A DNA stretch of 61,044 nucleotides from a virus, in the IMG/VR virus record IMGVR_UViG_3300009508_001114, positions 1 through 61,044 of that record. One strand, given 5' to 3'. Below, piece after piece: positions 48,188 to 58,439 of the stretch. Numbering within the stretch: position 1 is the stretch's first letter; every line of letters begins with the position of its first letter. Both the position numbers and the translations under genes were made by a program. Below the pieces are notes generated by a model. That model saw only the letters and a list, made by a program, of their open reading frames with translations, was not told the origin of the DNA and ran no database searches.

Positions 48188-50476
48188 TTAAATTTTGCAC
48201 GATTCACAGTCTTCGTCATCTAACTCACCTGGTGCTAGAGGTTCGTCTTTGAACTCCATTTCACCTTGACCATCATAGGTGTTGTTATAGTATAATTGTT
48301 TGCCGCCGTACTTATAAAACATAATCAGGTGTTGCAATAAAACGCTCATTGGTACCTTTTCGTCTTCAAAGAACTCTGGGTTGTAACTGGTATTAACACT
48401 AATACCCTGATCAATAAACTTTTGTAATACTGCACAAATTTTTAAGTAACCTTCGGGTGACTTCTGATCCCACAATAAGTCATACTTGTTTTTCAGTCTG
48501 TGATATTGTGGCACCACTTGTCTTAGTACACCATCTTTGCTTTGTTTAATACTTACAAAACTTCTAGGCGGTTCAATACCGTTTGTGCTGTTTGAAATCT
48601 GGGCACTTGTTTCTGCTGGCATCAATGCCATTAATGTGCTGTTACGGATACCTGTTTCTTTTAGTTGCTTACGCAACCCTTTCCAGTCCATGAGATACTT
48701 TGGCTTAACCAATTCGTCTACATCTGACTTATAAGTATCAATGGGTACGATGCCTTGTCCATACTTGGTTTCTGGTGTTCCAGGACATGCACCTTTTTCC
48801 ACTGCAAGATCTGCACTGGCTTTGATTAAGTAATAACTCCATGCTTCTGCCCACTCATGCACCAACTCTAAGTTAGGATTTTGATACGTAGTATCATTCT
48901 TTGCTAACCAGAATGCAAAGTTAATAATGCCAATACCCAGCGGACGGCGTTTTTGTGTAGCAAGTTCTGCGGCTAACACAGGATACTTTTGGTAGTCTAA
49001 TAGTGCGTCTAACCCACGTACTGCTAAGTTACATACTCGTTCAAATCCTGCTGGCGTTCTAATTGTGCCCCAATTAATAGCACTTAACGTACACAGTGCA
49101 ATTTCTCCTTCGGGATCATTTGTATCGTTCAGTGGCTTTGTGGGCAAGTCAATTTCTGTACACAAATTACTCATTCTAATAGGAGCAACCGTCTCATCGA
49201 AACTGCTGTGGGTGTTTGCATGGTCTACGTTCATCAAGTAAATGCGCCCAGTATCTTTACGCTCTTGTACAAATGCACTAAACAAGTCAACTGCTTTTAC
49301 TGTCTTCTTACGAATCTTAGTATTACGCTCTGCTGCTTCATATAGTTCCTTAAAACGGATTTGGTCTGCGTAAAACGCTTCATACAATCCAGGAACATCA
49401 TGGGGTGAGAACAGTGTGATATCACCTCCAGTGAGTAGGCGCTCATACATCAGCTTGTTGAACTGCACACCATAATCCATGTGCCTTACACGATTGTCTT
49501 CTGTGCCCTTGTTGTTTTTGAGGACGAGCATGTCTTCGACTTCGAGGTGCCATATAGGGTAGTATAGTGTCGCAGCTCCGCCTCGAACACCGCCTTGGCT
49601 GCAAGATTTAACAGCACTTTGAAAAAGTTTATAAAAGGGTATAACGCCAGTATGAGTAGCATCGCCGCTACGAATAGCACTACCAAGAGCACGGATGCTA
49701 CCAGCGCCAATACCGATTCCAGCTTTTTGACTAACATATTTAACAATTGCGCTTGCTGTTGCATTTATACTATCCAGTGAATCATCCGTTTCAATTAGTA
49801 CACAGGATGAGAATTGTCTTTGTGGTGTACGCACACCTGCCATCACAGGAGTAGGCAGGCTGATATCAAAGTTGCTAATTGCATCATAGTAATCTTTTAC
49901 ATACTGCATTCTAGTATCAGCAGGATAATCACTAAACAGTGTAGCAGCAATCATGATGTATGCAACCTGTGGTGTTTCGTAAATAATATTGGCTGCTCTA
50001 TTCTGTACTAGATACTTACCACGAAACTGTTCCATAGCAGCATATGTGAGATTATTGTCGCGATCGTGATCAATATAATCGTTTAGTTCATCTATGTCTG
50101 CTTTAGTATATTTTTCTGTAAATGCAGTATCATAAAATCCTAAGTCAACATTCTTTTGGATTATATCGCACAGACAAGGAGGCTCAAATACACCATATAC
50201 CTGCTTCCTCAAATGGTAGTTTACTAAACGACCAGCAACGTATTGATAGTTAGGAGTTTCTTCTGTGATTAAGTCAGCAGCACTTTTAATCAGTGTTTCC
50301 TGAATATCAGTACTTTTAATTCCATTATAGAATTGTAAATGGCTTTTTATTTCTACTTCTGATGGGCTTACGCCGGTAATATTTTCGCAAGCATGAAAAA
50401 CTACTTTGTGTAATTTCTCTAATTGCAGCGGCTCTTTATCGCCGTTCCTCTTTGTAATAAGAATGGGTTTTGACAT
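48188..50476 (-). CDS. nrdA: Ribonucleotide reductase alpha subunit, class Ia
   Basis: 762 residues, full length. ATP-cone at the N-terminus, catalytic cysteines in SSCVLIE, NLCTEID and ALCTLSAINWG, and the C-terminal redox pair CESCKI. Together with NrdB it makes dNDPs for phage DNA. Forms an operon nrdA-nrdB-grx behind a sigma70 promoter. Confidence 0.97.
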   Translation of the reverse strand: MSKPILITKRNGDKEPLQLEKLHKVVFHACENITGVSPSEVEIKSHLQFYNGIKSTDIQETLIKSAADLITEETPNYQYVAGRLVNYHLRKQVYGVFEPPCLCDIIQKNVDLGFYDTAFTEKYTKADIDELNDYIDHDRDNNLTYAAMEQFRGKYLVQNRAANIIYETPQVAYIMIAATLFSDYPADTRMQYVKDYYDAISNFDISLPTPVMAGVRTPQRQFSSCVLIETDDSLDSINATASAIVKYVSQKAGIGIGAGSIRALGSAIRSGDATHTGVIPFYKLFQSAVKSCSQGGVRGGAATLYYPIWHLEVEDMLVLKNNKGTEDNRVRHMDYGVQFNKLMYERLLTGGDITLFSPHDVPGLYEAFYADQIRFKELYEAAERNTKIRKKTVKAVDLFSAFVQERKDTGRIYLMNVDHANTHSSFDETVAPIRMSNLCTEIDLPTKPLNDTNDPEGEIALCTLSAINWGTIRTPAGFERVCNLAVRGLDALLDYQKYPVLAAELATQKRRPLGIGIINFAFWLAKNDTTYQNPNLELVHEWAEAWSYYLIKASADLAVEKGACPGTPETKYGQGIVPIDTYKSDVDELVKPKYLMDWKGLRKQLKETGIRNSTLMALMPAETSAQISNSTNGIEPPRSFVSIKQSKDGVLRQVVPQYHRLKNKYDLLWDQKSPEGYLKICAVLQKFIDQGISVNTSYNPEFFEDEKVPMSVLLQHLIMFYKYGGKQLYYNNTYDGQGEMEFKDEPLAPGELDDEDCESCKI

Positions 50477-50502
50477 GTGTACCTACTGTGTTTAAGTTTT
50501 TT

Positions 50503-50531
50503 ATTATAGCTTGTATTACTTATCTTGTCAA
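50503..50531 (-). promoter_or_regulatory. Sigma70-type promoter
   Basis: TTGACA (50526-50531), 17-base spacer, TATAAT (50503-50508), driving nrdA-nrdB-glutaredoxin. Confidence 0.9.
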
Positions 50532-50965
50532 GCAAAGAGTTTATCTACAGTTATAATGTATGAATCACATATAGTACCGTAGTTTTGTACTTCTTCTTCT
50601 GTTGATACCTGTCCAGGAATAAAGTTACAATATTGCTTGTCTACTTTTAATACTAATCCTTCTATTGAATCTAACTGACTACTTATCACATCAAACTGTA
50701 CCTTAACGTTGTTTATGATTTTTAGGTCTACTAGAGTAGCAGCTAAAATAATACTGTTCCCACTTTGACAAAACATACCGTCATTCACAATATTAAAAAC
50801 ATTTGGCCAGTTATTAGGTGAGTAGTAGTCAATGTATCTAATTTTATTAGGGGGGAAATTAAATGCGGATACTACTTGTTCTAGAGAAGATTCACTAGTA
50901 AACTTTTTTCTTAAACTTCTCCATGCTTCTAATCTGTGTTGTGGTTTAACTTGTTTGGTCAGCAT
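50528..50965 (-). CDS. Hypothetical protein following the structural gene
   Basis: 145 residues from the ATG at 50965 (TAATG overlap). Starts MLTKQVKPQHRLEAWRSLRK, helical, then beta-rich. Probably a structural partner of the 1018-residue protein; no family recognised. Confidence 0.7.
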   Translation of the reverse strand: MLTKQVKPQHRLEAWRSLRKKFTSESSLEQVVSAFNFPPNKIRYIDYYSPNNWPNVFNIVNDGMFCQSGNSIILAATLVDLKIINNVKVQFDVISSQLDSIEGLVLKVDKQYCNFIPGQVSTEEEVQNYGTICDSYIITVDKLFA

Positions 50966-53900
50966 TATTCTTCGTAACTTGACCAACGCTTTATATTAAA
51001 CTTCATTAACAAATCAGCATCAAAGCTGTGTGCTAGGGTGTCCCCAGGCAATTGATTTAAGATATCTCTATATTGTTGTTCGAGCTTGAATACAACATCT
51101 GACCCAACTATCTCAACATAAAATCTTGGCTCCACAATAGGCGCTCCATCAACTTTAACCCAAACACTTGAGAACCTGTCGTTAATTGCACTATCATTAA
51201 TTGCAGCGTTTGAAACAACTAACATTGAACCTACTCTGCTGTATGTATCAATTGCAGTGGAACCAAAACTGTTTATTGTATATTCAATAGAATGAGAATT
51301 GTAAACAGCTATTGGTAATCTAAATACTTCTTTATCATATGTCAATGTTCTCAGTAGAACCGCTTGAGTTTGAGCTGGGAAACTTAGTATTTGCGAACCT
51401 ATACCGGCTTGCTCTCTAGTAGTAATTTCTATATTTCTACGTGTATTAAGTAAGCCCCTTACTCCATTTCTGAAATCGTTCGATTTATCAAACAGACTGC
51501 GACTGTACATTTTATTTGCTAAAAACGCAAAGTTTGATGCTTCTTGCTGGTCACAGAATAACAAATCACTGTAAGTATCATCAATTACTAAATTATAATT
51601 TCCAAAAGTACTGGAAATAACTTTATTATAAAACGGACTGTTTTCATTTAGCTCAGTGTAAGGAAACTCCTTGTAAGAATCGCCGCAAAGTAACACAGAA
51701 CTAAAAAGATTAACATCTCTATCCAACATCAATTCGTTAAACCATTTTTCAAATTTAGCTTTTACTGTATTAGTATTTCTATCGTATGTGCCAGCAGTAA
51801 AACCCAGTACGCTTAGTGTATCGCGGTCTCTGTCCTCATACAAGCTAAATTCTAAGCCGCCTACGCCTACACTACTATATCCTGGATCTTGTGTTAAGTA
51901 AAGCCTGTTTAAATCGCCATTTGTTTGTGGTGCATAATCCAGTTGAGGAAAGATTTGCTCTGGATCTTGAAATTGTTTAGTTGATACAAGTTCTCTGTTT
52001 ACTGTTGTTGTTACTTCAGCGAGAGTAGTATTTGCACGTAAATCAATTGCTAATACAGGTACAATATCAATGTTAGTATACGAATCGGCTAAGTCAGCAT
52101 AATACTCACCATCAGTTGCAAGTCCATCTGAGGCACCTATTGTTTGATTGGTTAGGAAAAACGTATTAGAAGTAATCCTTGTATTATCAACAGTGTTCAA
52201 TCCTGTAGAGTATGGTGCTGACACAGAGGTTACATTAACGTTACTTACTTCAGAAGTAAGTTCGTTTTTGTTTGAGTAAACTTGTATTACGCTATCTATA
52301 CCTGATACGGTACTACCATGTGATGTAAAAAATAAGCCTGAGTGATTCTGGCTAAACGTTGGAACAACATTTCCTGAATAAACACCAGAAGAGGTTACAC
52401 GCACATCTATTTGACCTGGTCTAACTGCTAAAACCGAAAACACTGTGTCGTGAAGTTGATTTGTAGCTAGTGTATCAACGATTCTCAGCCAATCGTCTTT
52501 CTCAATACCCTCTGAATCTGTTTTAATTGTTGCTACTGTGTCCGTTCCGCTTCCTGTATACCCGTTGCTTAAGTACCTAGCACTACTTGCTAGTTCCACG
52601 TTACATTCTCTTAGCATAGAGAAGTTTTTAGAAGGCAACTCAACGGTCATCTTACCTAAAATTGCATCTACAGACACTACATTAAAATAGTTGTCATGTA
52701 AATATCTAAATTCATTTCCGGAACTAACAAACTTTACTCTATTAAATCTATACGCACCCGATGTATCTAGTATAGGAGAAAACCTGTTTGCTACAATAGG
52801 TTCTACTTCAATATCATATCGTTGGCTATTACTTGAGTTTATAGCACAATTAGACGTATCAAATTGTTCATCGTTACGAGCAATTAATAAATTTCCTAAT
52901 GTTAATCCAGTAGTGGATGAAAGATTTGATCCATCAGCAATACTTGCAATATGTATATCTTGAAATGCAATAAATCCTACACCAGTACTTGTGCTAACTC
53001 GAATATTTTCTAACGGAATTTTTCTGTATTCCGGTATATCATATTCTGTGTAGAAACTTGTTTTATTAATATAAGGTGAGATATTACCGGTAACTTGGTT
53101 ACCTTCTATTGCTTGTATAACTTGTGTGTTGCTATAATAGGCAACTGTTATTTCATCGCTAGATTTAGGACTAGTACGCAAGACTAATTGCTGTACAGCG
53201 GTACTGCTTTTATCAGGTGTACTAAATGTATATTCGTACTGCGGGCCTGGAACACCTTGATTGGTGTTATCTTCGTCTCCTGAGAGTTGTATTCCGTTTC
53301 TCTTAACAATAACATCAGACGTTTTGAACAGTTGGTTTGTAAAGTTATTGTAAATAGAACTTTTTGTAATGGTTACATTTGATGCTAATGTGAGATCAAC
53401 ATTCTTATCAACTACTAGCTCATATCTATTAGTAACAGCATTAAAGTTAACAGAAACAATATTAGCAGAATCAGATAAAGGATCAGTAATATTTAAAACA
53501 TCACCTACTCTGATATTACCTGTAGGATCTAACTCATTTAGTCCATTAAGTTCTATAGTGGTTACACCAGTAGCCGTAACTGCTGCATTAGCTAAAACTG
53601 TTGATGTTACAGAATCTGAAAAAACATTAAAATCTGAGCTAGTATGTTTACATTCAGGATTTAGTGAGGAACTAATTATGCTTCTAGAAAAAGTAGGCTG
53701 CCATTGTTTTACTGTAGTAATTCCATTAAATTGTCCTTGGCTATACTTAATAAATGGCACAGTAAATGCAATAATTTGATTATTTGCAATACTGATAGTA
53801 TGCTCTCTGGCATTAACTGTGGTTTCAAAAACACAAGAATTTTGGTAGGGAGTTAAAAACGGATATCTATCATCTGTACCAATAAAAAGCTGTTGGCTAT

Positions 53901-54021
53901 CAACCGCGAACCCAATTTCTCCAGGTCTTAATGGTTGTGGAATATCCTGTTTAAGTCCCCTACGTTGCTGCTGTCGCGCAATAATAATATTGTTTTCGTT
54001 ATTAATTTCGGTCACTGTCAA
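50965..54021 (-). CDS. Large virion structural protein (tail/baseplate)
   Basis: 1018 residues from a TTG at 54021 with AGGAGA 6 bases upstream. RQQQRRGLKQDIPQPLRPGE and then IGFAVDSQQLFIGTD at 16-49 is a start found in marine T4-like tail proteins. The rest is beta-rich with many S, T and N. Late promoter upstream. Probably a fibre or baseplate component. Confidence 0.8.
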   Translation of the reverse strand: MTVTEINNENNIIIARQQQRRGLKQDIPQPLRPGEIGFAVDSQQLFIGTDDRYPFLTPYQNSCVFETTVNAREHTISIANNQIIAFTVPFIKYSQGQFNGITTVKQWQPTFSRSIISSSLNPECKHTSSDFNVFSDSVTSTVLANAAVTATGVTTIELNGLNELDPTGNIRVGDVLNITDPLSDSANIVSVNFNAVTNRYELVVDKNVDLTLASNVTITKSSIYNNFTNQLFKTSDVIVKRNGIQLSGDEDNTNQGVPGPQYEYTFSTPDKSSTAVQQLVLRTSPKSSDEITVAYYSNTQVIQAIEGNQVTGNISPYINKTSFYTEYDIPEYRKIPLENIRVSTSTGVGFIAFQDIHIASIADGSNLSSTTGLTLGNLLIARNDEQFDTSNCAINSSNSQRYDIEVEPIVANRFSPILDTSGAYRFNRVKFVSSGNEFRYLHDNYFNVVSVDAILGKMTVELPSKNFSMLRECNVELASSARYLSNGYTGSGTDTVATIKTDSEGIEKDDWLRIVDTLATNQLHDTVFSVLAVRPGQIDVRVTSSGVYSGNVVPTFSQNHSGLFFTSHGSTVSGIDSVIQVYSNKNELTSEVSNVNVTSVSAPYSTGLNTVDNTRITSNTFFLTNQTIGASDGLATDGEYYADLADSYTNIDIVPVLAIDLRANTTLAEVTTTVNRELVSTKQFQDPEQIFPQLDYAPQTNGDLNRLYLTQDPGYSSVGVGGLEFSLYEDRDRDTLSVLGFTAGTYDRNTNTVKAKFEKWFNELMLDRDVNLFSSVLLCGDSYKEFPYTELNENSPFYNKVISSTFGNYNLVIDDTYSDLLFCDQQEASNFAFLANKMYSRSLFDKSNDFRNGVRGLLNTRRNIEITTREQAGIGSQILSFPAQTQAVLLRTLTYDKEVFRLPIAVYNSHSIEYTINSFGSTAIDTYSRVGSMLVVSNAAINDSAINDRFSSVWVKVDGAPIVEPRFYVEIVGSDVVFKLEQQYRDILNQLPGDTLAHSFDADLLMKFNIKRWSSYEE

Positions 54022-54043
54022 GTCTCTCCTGAGTTCTTAACAG

Positions 54044-54051
54044 TATTTATC
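54044..54051 (-). promoter_or_regulatory. T4-type late promoter
   Basis: GATAAATA, 22 bases before the TTG of the structural gene. Confidence 0.65.
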
Positions 54052-54066
54052 ACTTTGACTGATATA

Positions 54067-55275
54067 TTATAAAGACATAAGGCTCGAGAAAAAATAGTCG
54101 ATCATATCACTTATATCGATCTGATGATTTCCTATCATAAATCCACATTCATGGATTACTTCAGCGTTTTTAAAAGTTGTTGGATCAACATTATATTGAC
54201 TAAACATAGGCTGTCGAGCCATGTTTCCTGAAACAATAGGACGTATATCAACACCCGTACTAAACAGTCGTTCTGTAATTATGTTCCGTTTTTCTTTAGA
54301 TGTTGCAACTAATCCAAACCCAAACCAAGATGATACTCCACGTTCGTGTTGTAATTTTAATGGCAGGCCACTTTCTTTTAGACATTTTTGAAAATATTGG
54401 GCATTAGCTTTTCTTGTTTCAATAAATTTATCTAGTTTTTTAACTTGCTCTATTCCTATTGCAGCAGAAATTTCTGTTGGTCTTAGATTAAAACCAGGAA
54501 GAACAAAGTGAAAGGTTTCATCTAGAGTATTATTCATAGGACGAGGGAAATACTTGTAAAATAGTTCTTGATTTTTTACATTACGCACCCAGCCATGAGA
54601 TCGAATAGAACGTAATATTTCGCTTAGAAGTTCATCATTAGTACAACAAATACCGCCTTCCATTGTAGCCATATGATGACTAAAGAAGGTAGAATGAGCA
54701 CTTATAAGACCAAAACTACCAGTTTTTTTATCGTTATAAGTAGCGCCCATGCCTTCACAATTATCTTCTAATAAAACTAATCCATGTTCGTCACAAATTG
54801 ACTGTAGTTTATCAAACTGGCAACTAACACCTATTAGATTGACTGCAAGAACAATTTTAGATTTAGGAGTTATTGCTTGAACTAGTGCTTCTGGACAAAT
54901 GTTAAAATCTAATAGATCAACGTCTACTAACTTAGGAATTAACCCTAATTGCATAATTGGAGCATACGAAGTTGACCAGCTCATTGCCGGAACTAATACT
55001 TCGTCTCCTGGACTAATATTGTTACGTGGATCATAGAGGCATGCTGCTAATGCTAAAAGATTTGCAGAACTTCCACTGTTACAGAATACCGCATATTTTA
55101 CATTTGCCCATTCGGCATAGTTTTTTTCAAACTTTTCAGTATAAGGCCCCATGGTATACATGTTGCCTGATAACACTTCCATTGCTGCTTGGTATTCTTT
55201 TGCATCCCACGATATTGACGCTAAAGGGTATTTCATGTCAAACCACTTGCCTGACATATTTGTATTAATGCTCAT
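54067..55275 (-). CDS. DegT-family PLP enzyme, Lys replaced by His (3-dehydratase-like)
   Basis: 402 residues. FCNSGSSANLLAL binds PLP phosphate, LLEDNCEG carries Asp171, and STFFSHHMATMEGG has His200 where aminotransferases have the Schiff-base Lys. His here is known from sugar 3-dehydratases ColD and RfbH/DdhC, which make 3-deoxysugars. The Fe-S cysteines of RfbH are absent (SHGWVRNVK), so it is nearer ColD. May alter a host surface or phage sugar. Confidence 0.85.
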   Translation of the reverse strand: MSINTNMSGKWFDMKYPLASISWDAKEYQAAMEVLSGNMYTMGPYTEKFEKNYAEWANVKYAVFCNSGSSANLLALAACLYDPRNNISPGDEVLVPAMSWSTSYAPIMQLGLIPKLVDVDLLDFNICPEALVQAITPKSKIVLAVNLIGVSCQFDKLQSICDEHGLVLLEDNCEGMGATYNDKKTGSFGLISAHSTFFSHHMATMEGGICCTNDELLSEILRSIRSHGWVRNVKNQELFYKYFPRPMNNTLDETFHFVLPGFNLRPTEISAAIGIEQVKKLDKFIETRKANAQYFQKCLKESGLPLKLQHERGVSSWFGFGLVATSKEKRNIITERLFSTGVDIRPIVSGNMARQPMFSQYNVDPTTFKNAEVIHECGFMIGNHQIDISDMIDYFFSSLMSL

Positions 55276-55296
55276 ACGTATATTTACCTATATAGT

Positions 55297-55971
55297 TCAT
55301 GAATTAGTTTCATAAAACTGAGTTACTCGATTTCCCCATAAGTTTGCATAGTGATCAAACTCATCGTCTGCTATAACGTAATCTGCATAGCTGCCTTCTC
55401 TGTCTACCATTAGTATTGCAACTTGACGTATGTTACTGCCGAACATTTCATTGTGTGCTAGTGCATAAGCACAGCCTTGTAGGAAGTAATCCTCAACCCA
55501 TTTGCGTGGCTTGATCTTTTTAGCAGTTTTAAAGTCCACTATGCTTTCCCTGCCGTTAAACATACCCACAGCATCTGATGTGCCTGCGTATAATCCTTGA
55601 GCAATTAAGCCTACTTCCACACCCCAAAGCTCATCTACTTGACTGAGTCCTTGCTCAATCATATCATTAACCATTCGTTTAGCCATAATGCTAACCAGGT
55701 TATTCCCAGTGATTTGCCAATCTTCTTTGAGTACAAATTTCTCTAATGCATTGTGCACTTTTGTACCTAGCCCTGCGCTTTCTTGGCTTACACGATTCGC
55801 TTCAGCTTCTCCGACACGTTTGCGCCAGGCTATGAGATGGGTTTTATCTGCGGTTTTATCCAACACAGTAGTAACACTGGGAACAGGAATACTGTTGCCA
55901 TCTGTGTATTTTCGACTTCCGTCTTGTTGGATTCTTTTTAGTTTTGGGTAGTTATATTTGTTTACTAGCAT
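55297..55971 (-). CDS. PD-(D/E)XK nuclease (RecB/Cas4-like exonuclease)
   Basis: 224 residues. His73 in GTKVHNALE, Asp133 in GTSDAVGMF, Asp146 and Lys148 in IVDFKTAKK, then the QxxxY-type CAYALA helix, give the RecB-family nuclease core. T4-like phages carry such exonucleases. Leaderless sigma70 promoter. Confidence 0.87.
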   Translation of the reverse strand: MLVNKYNYPKLKRIQQDGSRKYTDGNSIPVPSVTTVLDKTADKTHLIAWRKRVGEAEANRVSQESAGLGTKVHNALEKFVLKEDWQITGNNLVSIMAKRMVNDMIEQGLSQVDELWGVEVGLIAQGLYAGTSDAVGMFNGRESIVDFKTAKKIKPRKWVEDYFLQGCAYALAHNEMFGSNIRQVAILMVDREGSYADYVIADDEFDHYANLWGNRVTQFYETNS

Positions 55972-55977
55972 GAACTA

Positions 55978-56006
55978 ATTATAAACGGTTATGTTTACTT
56001 TGTCAA
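55978..56006 (-). promoter_or_regulatory. Sigma70-type promoter, leaderless
   Basis: TTGACA (56001-56006), 17-base spacer, TATAAT (55978-55983); 6 bases to the ATG at 55971. Confidence 0.8.
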
Positions 56007-56018
56007 CTATTTTATTAC

Positions 56019-56339
56019 CTACCAAGCAATATTCCAGACAATAGTATTTTCTGTAACTGGATTTTCTGTTATTTGGACATTATAGCCTAGATCAGTAAAA
56101 TATTTTTTTACATAATTAATTTGATCTAGTAACGTAGCATTAGTAGTAATGCTATAATATGCATTATAATAATCAGTACTAGTTGTCATTGTAGTGCTAT
56201 TGTCAATCACTACGTTCAAATCACCTAGTTCGATTGCAACAAGAACAGTTGTTTCTAGACTGCGTACTTCGCCGTGTATAACACTGGCGTTACGAGAATC
56301 TTTTCTTGCTTGATTAGCATTAACAAATACACTGGCCAT
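56019..56339 (-). CDS. Conserved small structural-type protein
   Basis: 106 residues. MASVFVNANQARKDSRNASV then VKKYFTDLGYNVQITENP and the ending IVWNIAW resemble a conserved protein beside structural genes in marine T4-like phages. Overlaps the next gene. Confidence 0.75.
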   Translation of the reverse strand: MASVFVNANQARKDSRNASVIHGEVRSLETTVLVAIELGDLNVVIDNSTTMTTSTDYYNAYYSITTNATLLDQINYVKKYFTDLGYNVQITENPVTENTIVWNIAW

Positions 56340-56677
56340 TATTGTGGTAACTCCGCATTAATATCTGACAAGGCTTGATCTCCTGCCATGTCTGCCACAT
56401 CTACTGTGGGCTCTGCTTCTGTGCTTGTGTCTGCGCCTAATTCTGATTTAGGAACTATGTTTACGCTGTCTACGCTGCTTGCAAAACCTGATTGATCAAC
56501 TGCTGCTATTACTTCGTCTGTTGAAACTACATATCCTTGCTTTGCGAGCATTCTTTTAAATTTAGTTGTGGGGATTTGTTTTGCACCGCCGCTCATAAAT
56601 GCAACTAGTAGACCTTTAACAGCATCTACTAAGTCATCTATATAGGACTCTGTTAACAGAATATCCCTGATTAACAT
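56339..56677 (-). CDS. Small protein with capsid-targeting-like start
   Basis: 112 residues, MLIRDILLTESYIDDL..., helical domain to about 75, acidic tail. The start fits the (I/L)xE cleavage form seen in other late proteins here. In an operon with the core-like protein. Confidence 0.65.
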   Translation of the reverse strand: MLIRDILLTESYIDDLVDAVKGLLVAFMSGGAKQIPTTKFKRMLAKQGYVVSTDEVIAAVDQSGFASSVDSVNIVPKSELGADTSTEAEPTVDVADMAGDQALSDINAELPQ

Positions 56678-57966
56678 TATATTTCAGCTCTGCCTAATGG
56701 TTCTTCTTCTGGGCCAGCTGCTGCTGGTACGTCATCTATTGGCTCTTCAGCAGGCATCTCAGCATCCATACCCATATCGCCGCCAAGTGCCGGATCTTCC
56801 ATTCCAGTATCGCCTAAACCACCAACTTGCTCTTCGCCGCTTAAACCAGCTACTTGAGAATCCATTGCTGCCTTAGCGCCTTTTGCTGCTTCCATATAAC
56901 CATTTAATGTACCAGTAGTAGCGTCAGCCCACTGTTGTGCTTGTGATGCGCCCATTTCTGCTCTCATTTGATCTGCAATAGCAGGAACGTCTTCGTTCAT
57001 CATTCTGCCTAATCGCTCAATTTGATCTTGGATATCATCTGCTAGTGCACGAACAGCCATAACAACTTCGGCTTGCTCAACATCAACTTCTTCATTAAGG
57101 ATATCGTTAATTAAATCATCAAACATGCTTTCTTTTGCTTGTTTCTTTTCGTCTTCGGTATCGCCAGTTACAGCATATTTCTTACCGTCTACTTCAAATT
57201 CTTTTTTGCCGTGTGCAATAGCATCTTTACGTGCGCCTGTAAACTTGTTCTGTTCTGCAACTTTACGGCCAAACATCTGGATACCACCTGGTAATGCATC
57301 TTCATCTAGACCATTAAGAAAACCTACAACGCTGTCACGGCTCTTACCGCTGACTTGTGAAAACAAACCTAACTTTTCTTCAATTGCTCGTAAACAACCT
57401 TGTTCAGTTGTAGCAACACCGACTTCATTAGCAAGCGCAGCAAATAATGAACTGTTAAGATCAGTATCTGTTTCTTCTGCCATTAATGCGCCTTCAATTT
57501 CTTCTTTGCTTTCTGAACAGCTATTCATGTATTCTTCGCATGCCATTTCAACAACAGGCAGTATAACAGCATCTTCGTAGCAAAAACGATCATCTTTACG
57601 ATACTCGTTCATGCATTGTGAAACAGCTTCTTCGTTAGTACAACCCGAATCCATTAAAGTACGTACACGATCTTTAACTTCATTGCACATTGATTCGTAT
57701 GCTGGTGATTCTGCATACATACCTTCTGATAACATGGTATCAGTAAGATCACGCAAACCTAAAAACTTTGCATAGTCAGGTTCTAAATGGAATTTTGTAT
57801 AACTTCCACGTATCTTAATTAATGCTTGATTTGCTGCTTCGTGCAGTTTTTCTAACTTTACCTTTGATGGAAAAACTTGTAAACTAATATCAAATTGTTT
57901 TGATAATAAAGTGCTAAGTTTGTTTATCTTTGTTGTAGGCTGGTTATTAAATTCTTTTAAAAACAT
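56677..57966 (-). CDS. Virion core/scaffold-like protein
   Basis: 429 residues. Starts MFLKEFNNQPTTKINKLS; helical body with many E/A/Q; acidic G/M/P-rich end (AEMPAEEPIDD) and final LGRAEI. This layout resembles a conserved structural or prohead-core protein of marine T4-like phages. Many Met-Cys-Glu segments (CNEVKDRVR) in the middle appear to be an insertion. Late promoter upstream. Confidence 0.75.
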   Translation of the reverse strand: MFLKEFNNQPTTKINKLSTLLSKQFDISLQVFPSKVKLEKLHEAANQALIKIRGSYTKFHLEPDYAKFLGLRDLTDTMLSEGMYAESPAYESMCNEVKDRVRTLMDSGCTNEEAVSQCMNEYRKDDRFCYEDAVILPVVEMACEEYMNSCSESKEEIEGALMAEETDTDLNSSLFAALANEVGVATTEQGCLRAIEEKLGLFSQVSGKSRDSVVGFLNGLDEDALPGGIQMFGRKVAEQNKFTGARKDAIAHGKKEFEVDGKKYAVTGDTEDEKKQAKESMFDDLINDILNEEVDVEQAEVVMAVRALADDIQDQIERLGRMMNEDVPAIADQMRAEMGASQAQQWADATTGTLNGYMEAAKGAKAAMDSQVAGLSGEEQVGGLGDTGMEDPALGGDMGMDAEMPAEEPIDDVPAAAGPEEEPLGRAEI

Positions 57967-57999
57967 AGTTTCTTCCTAATGCTAAATTTCATATACACT

Positions 58000-58007
58000 T
58001 ATTTATC
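58000..58007 (-). promoter_or_regulatory. T4-type late promoter
   Basis: GATAAATA, 33 bases before the core-like gene start. Confidence 0.65.
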
Positions 58008-58019
58008 ATAATTAGCTGT

Positions 58020-58439
58020 TTAGCACATACTTAGAATTTTAATTACTAGCGCTTTCATTCGAGCATTTGCGAGGTCTAGTCTACTAGTAGCAGTAAACAT
58101 GCTAATTTCATTTGTGGTATTAATGATAGTATGCTTATAAAAATATGTATCTGTGAGTAATTTGTGATAGTCTTTTAAATGTAAATATATATCTTTTCTA
58201 AATGACTTAGGTAATTTCTTAGAATTAAGACGTGTGCAAAGTTTATTAGCAATTGCTCGTGTTGGTAGATCATTAAACACAATATTTTTTGTTTTAAAAT
58301 CAATAACAGTGTAAAAGATATCTTCCTTGCCTACAACATAAATATCCTTGCTGCTTACCTTTTCAGCAAGGATATCTAGTTTTTTTGCAAGCTCTTTTTT
58401 ATTAAAGTTTTTCTTTTTGTGGATGGATTTTGTAGCCAA
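58020..58439 (-). CDS. Hypothetical basic protein
   Basis: 139 residues. Lys-rich helical start (KSIHKKKNFNKKELAKKL), then a small domain with strands (FYTVIDFKTKNIVFNDLP). No family recognised. Confidence 0.7.
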   Translation of the reverse strand: MATKSIHKKKNFNKKELAKKLDILAEKVSSKDIYVVGKEDIFYTVIDFKTKNIVFNDLPTRAIANKLCTRLNSKKLPKSFRKDIYLHLKDYHKLLTDTYFYKHTIINTTNEISMFTATSRLDLANARMKALVIKILSMC

